NCBI GenBank assembly: GCA_028683685.1
Contig: JAQUHH010000058.1
Location: 1-10,912 of the forward strand
Source of the DNA: Bacteroidales bacterium
GTDB lineage: Bacteria > Bacteroidota > Bacteroidia > Bacteroidales > WCHB1-69
Direction: 5' to 3'
Length of the DNA: 10,912 nucleotides
The position numbers were made by a program, and so were the translations under genes. Shown piece after piece: positions 1-6,272 of the stretch (positions are counted from its first letter, which is position 1; the number at the start of each line of letters is the position of its first letter). The notes under the pieces are model-generated. The model searched no databases and had not been told where the DNA came from. It saw nothing but the letters and a program-made list of their open reading frames with translations.

Positions 1-1776
1 TTATTCAACGCTATTTGGCGTCCGGATGGAAAGAAAATTGGCTATTTGTCAGCAGAATCCAAAAGTGTACAAATTTGGGAAATGAATCCTGATGGAAGTG
101 GAAAGACAAAAATTAGCAATATCCCTGATGGAATCAATGCTTTTATGTATGCACCTGACCAGAAAAATGTGCTCTATATAAAAGATGTAAAAATGGAAAA
201 AACCGTTCAGGATATTTATCCTGATCTTCCAAAAGCGGAAGCGATGATTTTTGATGATTTGATGTATCGTCATTGGGATGCTTGGAGCGATTTTTCGTAC
301 CAACATATTTTTGTTGCGTCGTATGGTGATGGAAAACTAGATGCTTCTATTGATATTATGAAAGATGAGCCTTGGGACGCTCCAATAATGCCTTATGGCG
401 GTTTAGAACAAATTAGTTGGAGTCGTGATGGAAAAATATTGGCGTATGCTTCCAAAAAAGTAAAAGGGAAAGAATATGCCGTTAGCACCAATAGCGATAT
501 TTATATTTATGATTTAGAAACGGCTAAAACGACCAATATTAGCTCTTTTAATAAAGGATATGATTTGGATCCAGTCTTTTCACCCGATGGTAAATCCATT
601 GTTTGGAACAGTATGAAGACCCCTGGTTTTGAATCTGACAAAAAACGCATAATGATTTACGATTTTGCGACTCAAAAAGCGGTTGACTATTCAGTAGATT
701 TTGATCAAAGTTCAGAAAGTTTTGTGTGGTCGCAAGATGCTAAAACTCTTTATTTTATCAGTGGTATTAAAGCCACTTTTCAAATTTATAGTTTGGATAT
801 TAAAACCAAGAAAATTCGTCAAATTACCAAAGGCGTTCATGATTTCACTTCTATTCAGCTGGCGGATAATAATACCCTTATTGCCTGTAAAATGTCCATG
901 TCTTTGCCAACAGAAATTTTTAGCATAGATATTAAAAAAGGCATTGACACGCAATTGAGTTTTGTCAATAGAGAGCTTTTAAATACCATTACAATGGGAG
1001 AAGTAAAAGAGCGTTGGGTGAAAACAACCGATGGCAAAGATATGTTGGTTTGGGTAATTTATCCTCCAGGTTTCGATGCTTCTAAAAAATATCCTGCTTT
1101 ATTATATACTCAAGGTGGACCTCAAAGTGCTGTAAGTCAGTTTTTCTCCTATCGTTGGAATTTTCAAATTATGGCGGCTCATGATTATATTGTGGTGGCT
1201 CCAAATCGTCGGGGTTTGCCCACTTTTGGTTCGGAATGGAACGACCAAATTAGTCAGGATTATGGCGGTCAAAACCAACTCGACTATTTATCAGCCATCG
1301 ATGATGTTGCTGCAGAATCGTATGTCGATAAAGATAGATTAGGTGCAGTAGGAGCTAGTTATGGCGGTTTTTCTGTTTATTGGTTAGCCGGAAATCACAA
1401 CAAACGTTTTAAAGCTTTTATTGCTCATTGTGGCATGTTTAATTTTGAATCTTGGTATGGTGCAACGGAGGAATTATTCTTTGCAAATCGTGATCTTGGT
1501 GGTGCATATTGGGAAAAGAATCGTCCCAAAAGTTATGATTTCTCTCCTCACAATTTTGTTGGAAACTGGGATACTCCAATATTGGTGATCCATGGCGGCA
1601 GAGATTTTAGAATTCCATATACCGAAGGAATGCAAGCATTTAATGCAGCCCAAATCCAAAATATTCCAAGTCGATTTTTATTTTTCCCAGATGAATCACA
1701 CTTTGTCCTAAAGCCTCAGAATGCCGTTTTGTGGCAAAGAGAGTTCTTCAAATGGTTGGATACGTATTTGAAGTAG
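1..1776 (+). CDS. S9 family prolyl-oligopeptidase-type peptidase, DPP5-like (5' end missing)
   Basis: Serine peptidase likely to remove dipeptides from peptides in the periplasm, as DPP5 of Porphyromonas does. The frame is open from base 1, so the start and any signal peptide lie outside the window; 591 residues are present. The first ~330 residues form a TolB/PD40-type beta-propeller, with repeats such as WRPDGKKIGY, WSRDGKILAY, FSPDGKSIVW and WSQDAKTLYF. The C-terminal ~250 residues are the alpha/beta-hydrolase domain, with YTQGGPQ, PNRRG and the nucleophile elbow GASYGG. The visible triad is Ser at 1357-1359, Asp in HGGRDFRIP at 1603-1605 and His in DESHFV at 1699-1701, with the order and spacing expected for S9. 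Family members are about 680-700 aa, so roughly 100 residues are missing. The reading frame is intact and ends TAG. The S9 family and triad are certain; the DPP5 subfamily is an inference from motif resemblance, and acylaminoacyl peptidase is the alternative. Confidence 0.93.
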   Translation, partial: LFNAIWRPDGKKIGYLSAESKSVQIWEMNPDGSGKTKISNIPDGINAFMYAPDQKNVLYIKDVKMEKTVQDIYPDLPKAEAMIFDDLMYRHWDAWSDFSYQHIFVASYGDGKLDASIDIMKDEPWDAPIMPYGGLEQISWSRDGKILAYASKKVKGKEYAVSTNSDIYIYDLETAKTTNISSFNKGYDLDPVFSPDGKSIVWNSMKTPGFESDKKRIMIYDFATQKAVDYSVDFDQSSESFVWSQDAKTLYFISGIKATFQIYSLDIKTKKIRQITKGVHDFTSIQLADNNTLIACKMSMSLPTEIFSIDIKKGIDTQLSFVNRELLNTITMGEVKERWVKTTDGKDMLVWVIYPPGFDASKKYPALLYTQGGPQSAVSQFFSYRWNFQIMAAHDYIVVAPNRRGLPTFGSEWNDQISQDYGGQNQLDYLSAIDDVAAESYVDKDRLGAVGASYGGFSVYWLAGNHNKRFKAFIAHCGMFNFESWYGATEELFFANRDLGGAYWEKNRPKSYDFSPHNFVGNWDTPILVIHGGRDFRIPYTEGMQAFNAAQIQNIPSRFLFFPDESHFVLKPQNAVLWQREFFKWLDTYLK

Positions 1777-1796
1777 AAAGCTTAAAAGGGAAAGCT

Positions 1797-1830
1797 AAGA
1801 ATTGCAAAAATTATATTTTTTGCAATTCTT
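1797..1830. terminator. Stem-loop between convergent genes, probable bidirectional terminator
   Basis: A perfect 14-bp inverted repeat, AAGAATTGCAAAAA and its complement, flanks a 6-nt loop (1811-1816). It starts 20 nt after the S9 peptidase stop and lies 82 nt beyond the priA stop on the other strand. The stem is AT-rich, with A and T tracts inside it rather than a long external T-run, so it is not a textbook intrinsic terminator. Its place between two converging genes supports a role in ending both transcripts. Confidence 0.6.
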
Positions 1831-1912
1831 TAAGAATGGACATATCCATACAGCAGATGCAGTAAAAAAGTGATTGGAAATAATTTTTAAGATACTTTAC
1901 TAAAGCTTAAAT

Positions 1913-4405
1913 TTAATATGGGTCAACATCTTTGTTGATTCTACAAGCTTTATATTCCGAGATGGTTTCAAATTGTTCAATGATTTCATTGATTTTTTGC
2001 TTGTATATTTTTTGTGTATTGTTTTTTGGCAATTTGAGAAGGATTTCTTTGATGTATAAATTTTTAATTCTACCGATAAGTGGAAATTCAGGACCAATTA
2101 TATTTAGTTTAGTTCCAGCATGTATCATTTTTGCCAATGTGTCTGCTGCTCTATTAAGTATTTTAAAATCAGCATGTTTGATGCTGATTTTAAGCATTCT
2201 CACAAATGGGGGATACAGAAATGCTTCTCTTTCGGCTATTTGTGTTTGGTACATAGCATCGAAATTATTTTCGCAAACCAATTCTAGTATTCTGTGTTTG
2301 GGATTATACGATTGAATAATTACTTTCCCAGGAATCTCTTTTCGTCCGGCTCTACCGCTGACTTGGGCCATCATTTGGAAACTACGTTCAAAAGATCTAA
2401 AATCTGGAAAATTTATAAGATTATCCGCATTCATGATTCCAACAATGCTAACAGCATCAAAATCAAGTCCTTTGGTGACCATTTGCGTGCCTACTAAAAT
2501 GTCAATATTTTTTTGTTCAAAATCTTGAATAATCTGCTGATAGGCATTTTTCGACCGAGTTGAGTCATAATCCATTCGTGCAATTTTTGCTTCTGGGAAA
2601 AAGATTTGTAGCTCTTCTTCAATTTTTTCAGTTCCAAAGCCTTTTGTGCTTAATTTCAAGCTATTACATATGGGACAGGATTTTGGTATTTCAATTTTAT
2701 AACCACAATAGTGGCATCTCAAAAGATTGCTATTTTTGTGATATGTTAAGCTAACATCGCATGAATTACAAGGAATAACATAGTGACAATCATCACATTC
2801 AATGCGTGCAGAAAAACCTCTTCTGTTTTGAAATAAAATAATTTGCTCCTTTTTTTCAAGGGCTGTTTGAATATGTTCAAGCAGAATTGAGGAATAATGT
2901 GATTTAAGAAGTTTTTTTACTTGTTGTTCTTTCATATCAACCACTATTACTTCAGGCAAAACCGCTTTGCCAAATCGCTCATTAAGAACACATAAGCCAT
3001 ATTTTTCTTGGATTGCCATATGATATGATTCAAGAGAAGGCGTGGCGGAACCCAAAATTGTTTTTGCACCGTGCATGCCTGCCAAATATAGTGCAGCGTC
3101 TCTGGCTTGATATCGGGGAGAAGGATCGAATTGTTTGTAAGAAGTATCGTGCTCTTCATCAATAATTATCAGTCCTAAGTTGTTGAATGGTAGAAAAATA
3201 GAAGAACGTGCTCCTAAAATAATAGAAAATTTATCGCAATTGTTTTCTTTTGTATTTAATACCGCATTCCAAATATCAACTCGTTCAAATTCATTGAATT
3301 TAGAGTGATAAACTCCTACTTTGTTGCCAAAATAACTTCTTAATCTATTTACAATTTGCGAAGTTAATGCAATTTCAGGCAGTAAGAAAAGCACTTGTTT
3401 TCCCTCTTGTATGGTCTTTTTTATAAAGTGAATATAGATTTCCGTTTTCCCACTACCTGTTATTCCATGCAACAAAACCTTATTTTTGTCCAAAAAATCC
3501 AATTCGATTTTTCGAATCGCTTCTTGTTGAGCTTCTGTATATTCAATATCCGATTGAGTTGGGATTTCAGAAACGGATACAAGTCGGCTTATTATTTTTT
3601 CATGAACTTCAAAAATGCCTTTTTCAATTAATGTTTTTAGGGAGCTTTTCGAAACGCCATCAAGGTCAAAATCAGCAATATCAACTTTTTGTTGGGCATT
3701 TGCATTGGTTATTTTCAAAAAGTGCATTATAACCATCATCTGTTTATAGCTTCTTTTAGATTTGCTAAGCTCGTCAAGTAAGTCGCTGAATAATAATTCG
3801 TTATATGCGTATTTTTCAGTTAATGCAACTTGACGTATAATTTTAGGTTTATATGAGTCTTCTAGTTTTTCGTGAATTTGAATCACGTTTTTTAGTAAGA
3901 GATTTTTGATGATGGGCATTGCTTGTCGAACATCAATTAGTTTGCTAATTTCTGTTAAACTGAGTACTTCGTTTTCAGAGCAAGCTTCAGCAATAATTAA
4001 TTCTTTGGGATTGAGTTGGCTAATATCTCCATCAAATTCTGGATGGATGCTAATGATGGTTTCGCTGCTTAGTTTTAGCCCTGAAGGCAAACCTGCTTGC
4101 ATTATGTCGCCCAAATTGCACATGTAATATTCTGAAAGCCATTTCCAAAATTGTAATTGCTCCCGAGTGACTATGGCTTTTTCGTCAATGATATCAAAAA
4201 TATATTTTACTTCATATTTCTCAGGCATTTTTTCGTGAATCTCAGCAATAATTCCTGAATATATTTTTGATCTTCCAAATGGAACTACAGCTCTGCGACC
4301 AATTTCGAGATATTCAATAAGTTCCTGAGGAACTCTATACGTAAAGGTTCCCTTGATGGGCAAAGGTAAAATTATTTCAACAAAAAGAGTTTTAAAAAGG
4401 CTCAT
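1913..4405 (-). CDS. priA: Primosomal protein N' (replication restart helicase PriA)
   Basis: A 3'-to-5' superfamily 2 DNA helicase that recognises stalled forks and D-loops and reloads the replisome in the cytoplasm. All expected parts are present in its 830 residues. The N-terminal 3'-DNA-end-binding domain is about residues 1-110 (LPIKGTFTYRVP, RRAVVPFGRSKIYSG). The helicase core has Walker A GITGSGKT (314-321), DEEH (416-419), GSATPSLES (452-460), GTQMVTKGLDF (639-649) and QVSGRAGR (681-688). The zinc module carries eight cysteines at 537, 540, 546, 549, 564, 567, 577 and 580, enough for two Zn ions. The C-terminal domain follows. It is longer than the E. coli protein (732 aa), mostly between the N-terminal domain and Walker A, which I understand to be normal for Bacteroidota. 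Its ATG overlaps the stop of the upstream thioesterase gene by one base (TAATG), so it is probably translated by coupling and transcribed from the thioesterase promoter. Confidence 0.98.
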   Translation of the reverse strand: MSLFKTLFVEIILPLPIKGTFTYRVPQELIEYLEIGRRAVVPFGRSKIYSGIIAEIHEKMPEKYEVKYIFDIIDEKAIVTREQLQFWKWLSEYYMCNLGDIMQAGLPSGLKLSSETIISIHPEFDGDISQLNPKELIIAEACSENEVLSLTEISKLIDVRQAMPIIKNLLLKNVIQIHEKLEDSYKPKIIRQVALTEKYAYNELLFSDLLDELSKSKRSYKQMMVIMHFLKITNANAQQKVDIADFDLDGVSKSSLKTLIEKGIFEVHEKIISRLVSVSEIPTQSDIEYTEAQQEAIRKIELDFLDKNKVLLHGITGSGKTEIYIHFIKKTIQEGKQVLFLLPEIALTSQIVNRLRSYFGNKVGVYHSKFNEFERVDIWNAVLNTKENNCDKFSIILGARSSIFLPFNNLGLIIIDEEHDTSYKQFDPSPRYQARDAALYLAGMHGAKTILGSATPSLESYHMAIQEKYGLCVLNERFGKAVLPEVIVVDMKEQQVKKLLKSHYSSILLEHIQTALEKKEQIILFQNRRGFSARIECDDCHYVIPCNSCDVSLTYHKNSNLLRCHYCGYKIEIPKSCPICNSLKLSTKGFGTEKIEEELQIFFPEAKIARMDYDSTRSKNAYQQIIQDFEQKNIDILVGTQMVTKGLDFDAVSIVGIMNADNLINFPDFRSFERSFQMMAQVSGRAGRKEIPGKVIIQSYNPKHRILELVCENNFDAMYQTQIAEREAFLYPPFVRMLKISIKHADFKILNRAADTLAKMIHAGTKLNIIGPEFPLIGRIKNLYIKEILLKLPKNNTQKIYKQKINEIIEQFETISEYKACRINKDVDPY

Positions 4406-4791
4406 TATAGCGACTTTATTTTTTCCATAAAACGTTCTTTATGAATGATAAAACGAGTGTGCGTTCCCAATCCAATTTGTGCTTTGGTGTCGAATGCTGA
4501 GACTTCAAAAACAAGTTTCTTTCCATCTATTTCCAACAAAACAGTTTTGGCATACACTTTTTCTCCAATAGGGCTGGCTTTTATATGTTTAATATTGACT
4601 TCGGTGCCCACTGTTGTGTAGCCTTCGGACAATAGTTTTTGAACACTAAGTTGAGCCGTCATTTCCATCAAGCCAATCATGGCAGGCGTAGCAAAAACTT
4701 CAATCAAACCCGAACCATAAGAAATTGCAGTGTCTTTGTTTTCAACTATTTTTTCAAGATAGCCTTCTGTTCCGATTTTTAGATTTTCCAT
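4405..4791 (-). CDS. FlK-like hotdog-fold acyl-CoA thioesterase
   Basis: A small cytoplasmic thioesterase (128 aa, close to the 139 of FlK) expected to hydrolyse an acyl-CoA. Aligned by eye to my recollection of Streptomyces FlK (fluoroacetyl-CoA thioesterase), the catalytic residues fall at a constant offset of seven: Thr35, Glu43 and His69 match FlK Thr42, Glu50 and His76, and Arg113 matches Arg120. Surrounding motifs also fit: EVFATPAMIGLME, TTVGTEVNIKH, ASPIGEKV and IGLGTHTRFI. The loop before VFAT is about six residues shorter than in FlK and lacks the gating phenylalanines (Phe33/Phe36), so fluoroacetyl specificity is unlikely. A role in clearing a metabolic acyl-CoA is more plausible, with substrate unknown. 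It is the first gene of a two-gene operon with priA; its TAA overlaps the priA ATG. A good -7 box lies about 42 nt upstream of the start. Confidence 0.88.
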   Translation of the reverse strand: MENLKIGTEGYLEKIVENKDTAISYGSGLIEVFATPAMIGLMEMTAQLSVQKLLSEGYTTVGTEVNIKHIKASPIGEKVYAKTVLLEIDGKKLVFEVSAFDTKAQIGLGTHTRFIIHKERFMEKIKSL

Positions 4792-4832
4792 GCTATTTTA
4801 GATGTGTAATGAAGAGTTGTTTTTTCTTATTT

Positions 4833-4840
4833 CAAAAGTA
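4833..4840 (-). promoter_or_regulatory. Candidate -7 box for the thioesterase-priA operon
   Basis: Read on the minus strand this is TACTTTTG, a perfect match to the Bacteroidota -7 consensus TAnnTTTG. It is 41 nt upstream of the thioesterase ATG. I see no clear TTTG/TTG at the -33 distance, so support rests on the -7 box and its position. Confidence 0.45.
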
Positions 4841-4843
4841 GTA

Positions 4844-4851
4844 TAATTTTG
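4844..4851 (+). promoter_or_regulatory. Candidate plus-strand -7 box firing into the intergenic region
   Basis: TAATTTTG is a perfect TAnnTTTG match on the plus strand, almost back to back with the minus-strand box at 4833-4840. A TTG lies at 4817-4819, 24 nt upstream, slightly longer than the usual spacer. No plus-strand gene follows before the terminator at 4991-5031, so if active it would make a short untranslated RNA. The motif is short and AT-rich, so chance occurrence is quite possible. Confidence 0.25.
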
Positions 4852-4893
4852 TGGTGTTTTTTTTAAAATTCAGAATAAATTACATTTTAAATA

Positions 4894-4986
4894 TTGAGCG
4901 GTGCCGAAATACTTTCGCAGCAGCGAAAAAGTTGGCGTTTTAGCTTCGCTACGATGCACTGAGCTTGAACACTCGGTTCTTGCAGA
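4894..4986. other. GC-richer structured intergenic segment: small RNA or dispersed-repeat candidate
   Basis: Bases 4894-4980 are about 49% G+C by hand count (43 of 87), clearly above the AT-rich flanks. No convincing open frame crosses the segment. Several short complementary pairs are visible: TTTCGC/GCGAAA with loop AGCA (4913-4928), AGCGAA with TTCGCT (4922-4927 and 4945-4950), TAGC/GCTA around TTC (4941-4951), and GAAC/GTTC (4967-4979). The first two are mutually exclusive. A plus-strand -7 box lies upstream and a strong terminator stem immediately downstream, so an RNA of about 170 nt is possible. The strings TGAGCGGTGCCGAA and CACTGAGCTTGA also resemble intergenic repeats I recall from other Bacteroidota genomes, so a decayed repeat copy is the main alternative. 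Confidence 0.35.
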
Positions 4987-4990
4987 CATT

Positions 4991-5031
4991 AAATAAAAAA
5001 AGTTCGGCATTATGCCGAACTTTTTTTATTT
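4991..5031. terminator. Strong symmetric intrinsic terminator
   Basis: A perfect 20-bp inverted repeat around a single central base, effectively a hairpin with a GTTCGGC/GCCGAAC core and a short loop (ATTAT). It has seven A's on one side and seven T's on the other, so it can work as an intrinsic terminator in either direction. For the outer-membrane protein gene on the minus strand it lies 33 nt past the stop. It would also end any plus-strand transcript from the segment at 4894-4986. Confidence 0.88.
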
Positions 5032-5051
5032 AGTACTTTAATTAAAGTACT
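5032..5051. repeat. Perfect 20-nt palindrome beside the terminator
   Basis: The half-site AGTACTTTAA is followed at once by its reverse complement, so all 20 bases are symmetric. It lies between the terminator (ending 5031) and the stop codon of the outer-membrane protein gene (5065), inside that gene's 3' UTR. It could fold as a second weak hairpin that protects the mRNA end, or be a binding site for a dimeric protein. Function unknown. Confidence 0.55.
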
Positions 5052-5064
5052 TCTATTTATTTCT

Positions 5065-5937
5065 TTAGAAATGGAAGTTAACAGTTAAAGCTGCTGTAGG
5101 AAGTAGGTTTTGACCAAAACCATTATCTACTTGCCATCCCATGCTTGATCCTTTTGAAAGACCTTTTGTAGTTTCTTCTTTTACTTTGCTGTCAGCAACA
5201 ACCCAAGTTTCAGTTTTTACATTTCCTCTTGGAGTAGTTTTAATGCCTAGTCCCCAACCAAATTCTCCACCAATGGACATTTTAGGAGCAAAGAAATATT
5301 CAACACCTACAAAACCGCGAACACCAAAACTTATTGCGTTTCCTGTACTTGTTGATAAAGTACGAACAGGAGCTACCCAACCATTTGTAACAACAGTTTC
5401 TTGATTCATTTCAATGTCATATTTGTTACTGGTTCCAGAATTTGATAAGCCAAGTAATGCTTCGGCACCGTAGAAACCTTGTAGTCTGTTGTGACCACGA
5501 CGGAATTCAAGACCACCAGCTAAGATGATATCTCTTGAAGTAGAGATGGCAACATCTTTTAACTCACCCCATTGGTCTGGGTCTGCTGGATATGCTAATA
5601 CGTCTGCTGGATCATCAAAATAAGTAGTTGCAGAAGTGCGATTGGTATTAATGCCAATTTTTGCACGAATCGCCATGGATTCGGTCATGAAATATTTTCC
5701 AACAATAACTTGGTTGAATCCACCAACGTAGCCAGGATGTCCTGCTGTTTGTCCAGTATTAACCATGATGTTGGCAAAATTTAACGCTAAATCTGCAAGG
5801 GGAACTGCATCAAAACCAAGCACAATATCGCCTGCTTCTGGAAGTATTATAAATCCCTTTTTTGATACTAATTCTTGAGCATTCGCAATGTTTAAGAACA
5901 TTACAGCTACAAAAACAAATGAAATTAGTTTTTTCAT
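5065..5937 (-). CDS. Secreted outer-membrane beta-barrel protein of unknown function
   Basis: A 290-residue protein that I recognise only as a generic Bacteroidota outer-membrane beta-barrel. The first 20 residues are a classic signal peptide (two Lys, hydrophobic core, ANA before Gln21). The mature part has alternating hydrophobic/polar strands rich in Gly and aromatics (AIRAKIGINTN, ILAGGLEFRRG, SFGVRGFVGVEYFF, SIGGEFGWGLGIK) and ends TVNFHF, the C-terminal Phe signature recognised by the BAM machinery. Asp/Pro-rich stretches such as YFDDPADVLAYPADPDQ are likely surface loops. The length suggests 8-12 strands. It may be a small porin or an adhesin-like structural barrel; no substrate can be read from the sequence. 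It is transcribed alone, with a -7 box 46 nt upstream and the strong terminator at 4991-5031, and is divergent from the TonB receptor gene. Confidence 0.85.
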   Translation of the reverse strand: MKKLISFVFVAVMFLNIANAQELVSKKGFIILPEAGDIVLGFDAVPLADLALNFANIMVNTGQTAGHPGYVGGFNQVIVGKYFMTESMAIRAKIGINTNRTSATTYFDDPADVLAYPADPDQWGELKDVAISTSRDIILAGGLEFRRGHNRLQGFYGAEALLGLSNSGTSNKYDIEMNQETVVTNGWVAPVRTLSTSTGNAISFGVRGFVGVEYFFAPKMSIGGEFGWGLGIKTTPRGNVKTETWVVADSKVKEETTKGLSKGSSMGWQVDNGFGQNLLPTAALTVNFHF

Positions 5938-5982
5938 AATGATAATTTTTAGTTTGTATTATTTAGACTTCAAAATATTTTG

Positions 5983-5990
5983 CAAACATA
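5983..5990 (-). promoter_or_regulatory. Candidate -7 box for the outer-membrane protein gene
   Basis: On the minus strand this reads TATGTTTG, a perfect TAnnTTTG match. The start codon at 5937 lies 45 nt downstream, giving a leader of about 40 nt. The -33 position shows no clear TTTG. Of the -7 boxes in the window this is among the best placed. Confidence 0.5.
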
Positions 5991-6045
5991 TTGATTTTTT
6001 ACGAATCTGATTTGCTTATTTGTTTTATTTTTAAACAATTTGTTG

Positions 6046-6063
6046 TTGATATATATATATCAA
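6046..6063. repeat. 18-nt AT palindrome, possible operator
   Basis: TTGATATAT followed by its exact reverse complement. With one bulged base the symmetry extends outward (TTGTTG and CAAACAA). It lies between the two divergent promoters, where a dimeric regulator could control both genes. Alternating AT repeats are self-complementary by nature, so much of this could be low complexity. Confidence 0.35.
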
Positions 6064-6157
6064 ACAATCACATTTTACGTTTTCTATTCAATAAGGTTAC
6101 AATTCATGTTTTTAGTTTTTTGAATTTCAATACAACAAACGCTGTTGGTTGTGTTTT

Positions 6158-6177
6158 GTTCATTATTGTTCATTATT
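6158..6177 (+). repeat. Two tandem copies of a 10-nt unit
   Basis: GTTCATTATT occurs twice in direct succession in the leader or promoter region of the TonB receptor gene, about 100 nt upstream of its start. It could be a slippage duplication or paired binding sites spaced one helical turn apart. Confidence 0.4.
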
Positions 6178-6213
6178 GAGATTTTTTATTCAATTAAACA
6201 TTTTCGTATATGT

Positions 6214-6221
6214 TATGTTTA
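6214..6221 (+). promoter_or_regulatory. Weak candidate -7 box for the TonB receptor gene
   Basis: TATGTTTA differs from TAnnTTTG only in the last base and lies 51 nt upstream of the ATG at 6273, the same geometry as the divergent promoter. No -33 TTTG is evident. It is the best plus-strand candidate I found, but weak. Confidence 0.28.
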
Positions 6222-6272
6222 GAAGTTATGTTGTAACAATCTCAAATTCATATAAAACGATTGAATAAATAA

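Larger units (their letters stand above)
5938..6272. other. Divergent intergenic promoter region (335 nt)
   Basis: Very AT-rich region between two genes that start in opposite directions, so it must hold both promoters. I see a good minus-strand -7 box (5983-5990), a weaker plus-strand one (6214-6221), an AT palindrome (6046-6063) flanked by two copies of AAACAAT (6033-6039 and 6062-6068), and a 10-nt tandem duplication (6158-6177). A 62-codon open frame on the plus strand (5991-6179) is low-complexity Phe/Ile/Asn-rich translation and does not look like a gene. Confidence 0.6.

Noticed and set aside
49..306. 85-codon minus-strand open frame opposite the S9 peptidase
   Set aside because: It overlaps a strongly supported coding frame; its translation is basic and Ile/Phe/His-rich with no domain, typical of an antisense shadow.
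1932..2315. 127-codon plus-strand open frame within priA
   Set aside because: Lies wholly inside the priA C-terminal coding region, whose motifs are intact; the hydrophobic translation comes from reading Lys/Asn/Ile-rich codons in antisense.
4858..5031. SRP RNA, 6S RNA or tmRNA in the structured gap
   Set aside because: None of the conserved cores I know for these RNAs could be seen, and the length and pairings do not fit; left as an unclassified candidate.
5991..6179. 62-codon plus-strand open frame in the divergent promoter region
   Set aside because: Low-complexity Phe/Ile/Asn translation of AT-rich DNA that runs through palindrome, repeat and promoter sequence; no RBS and no recognisable feature.
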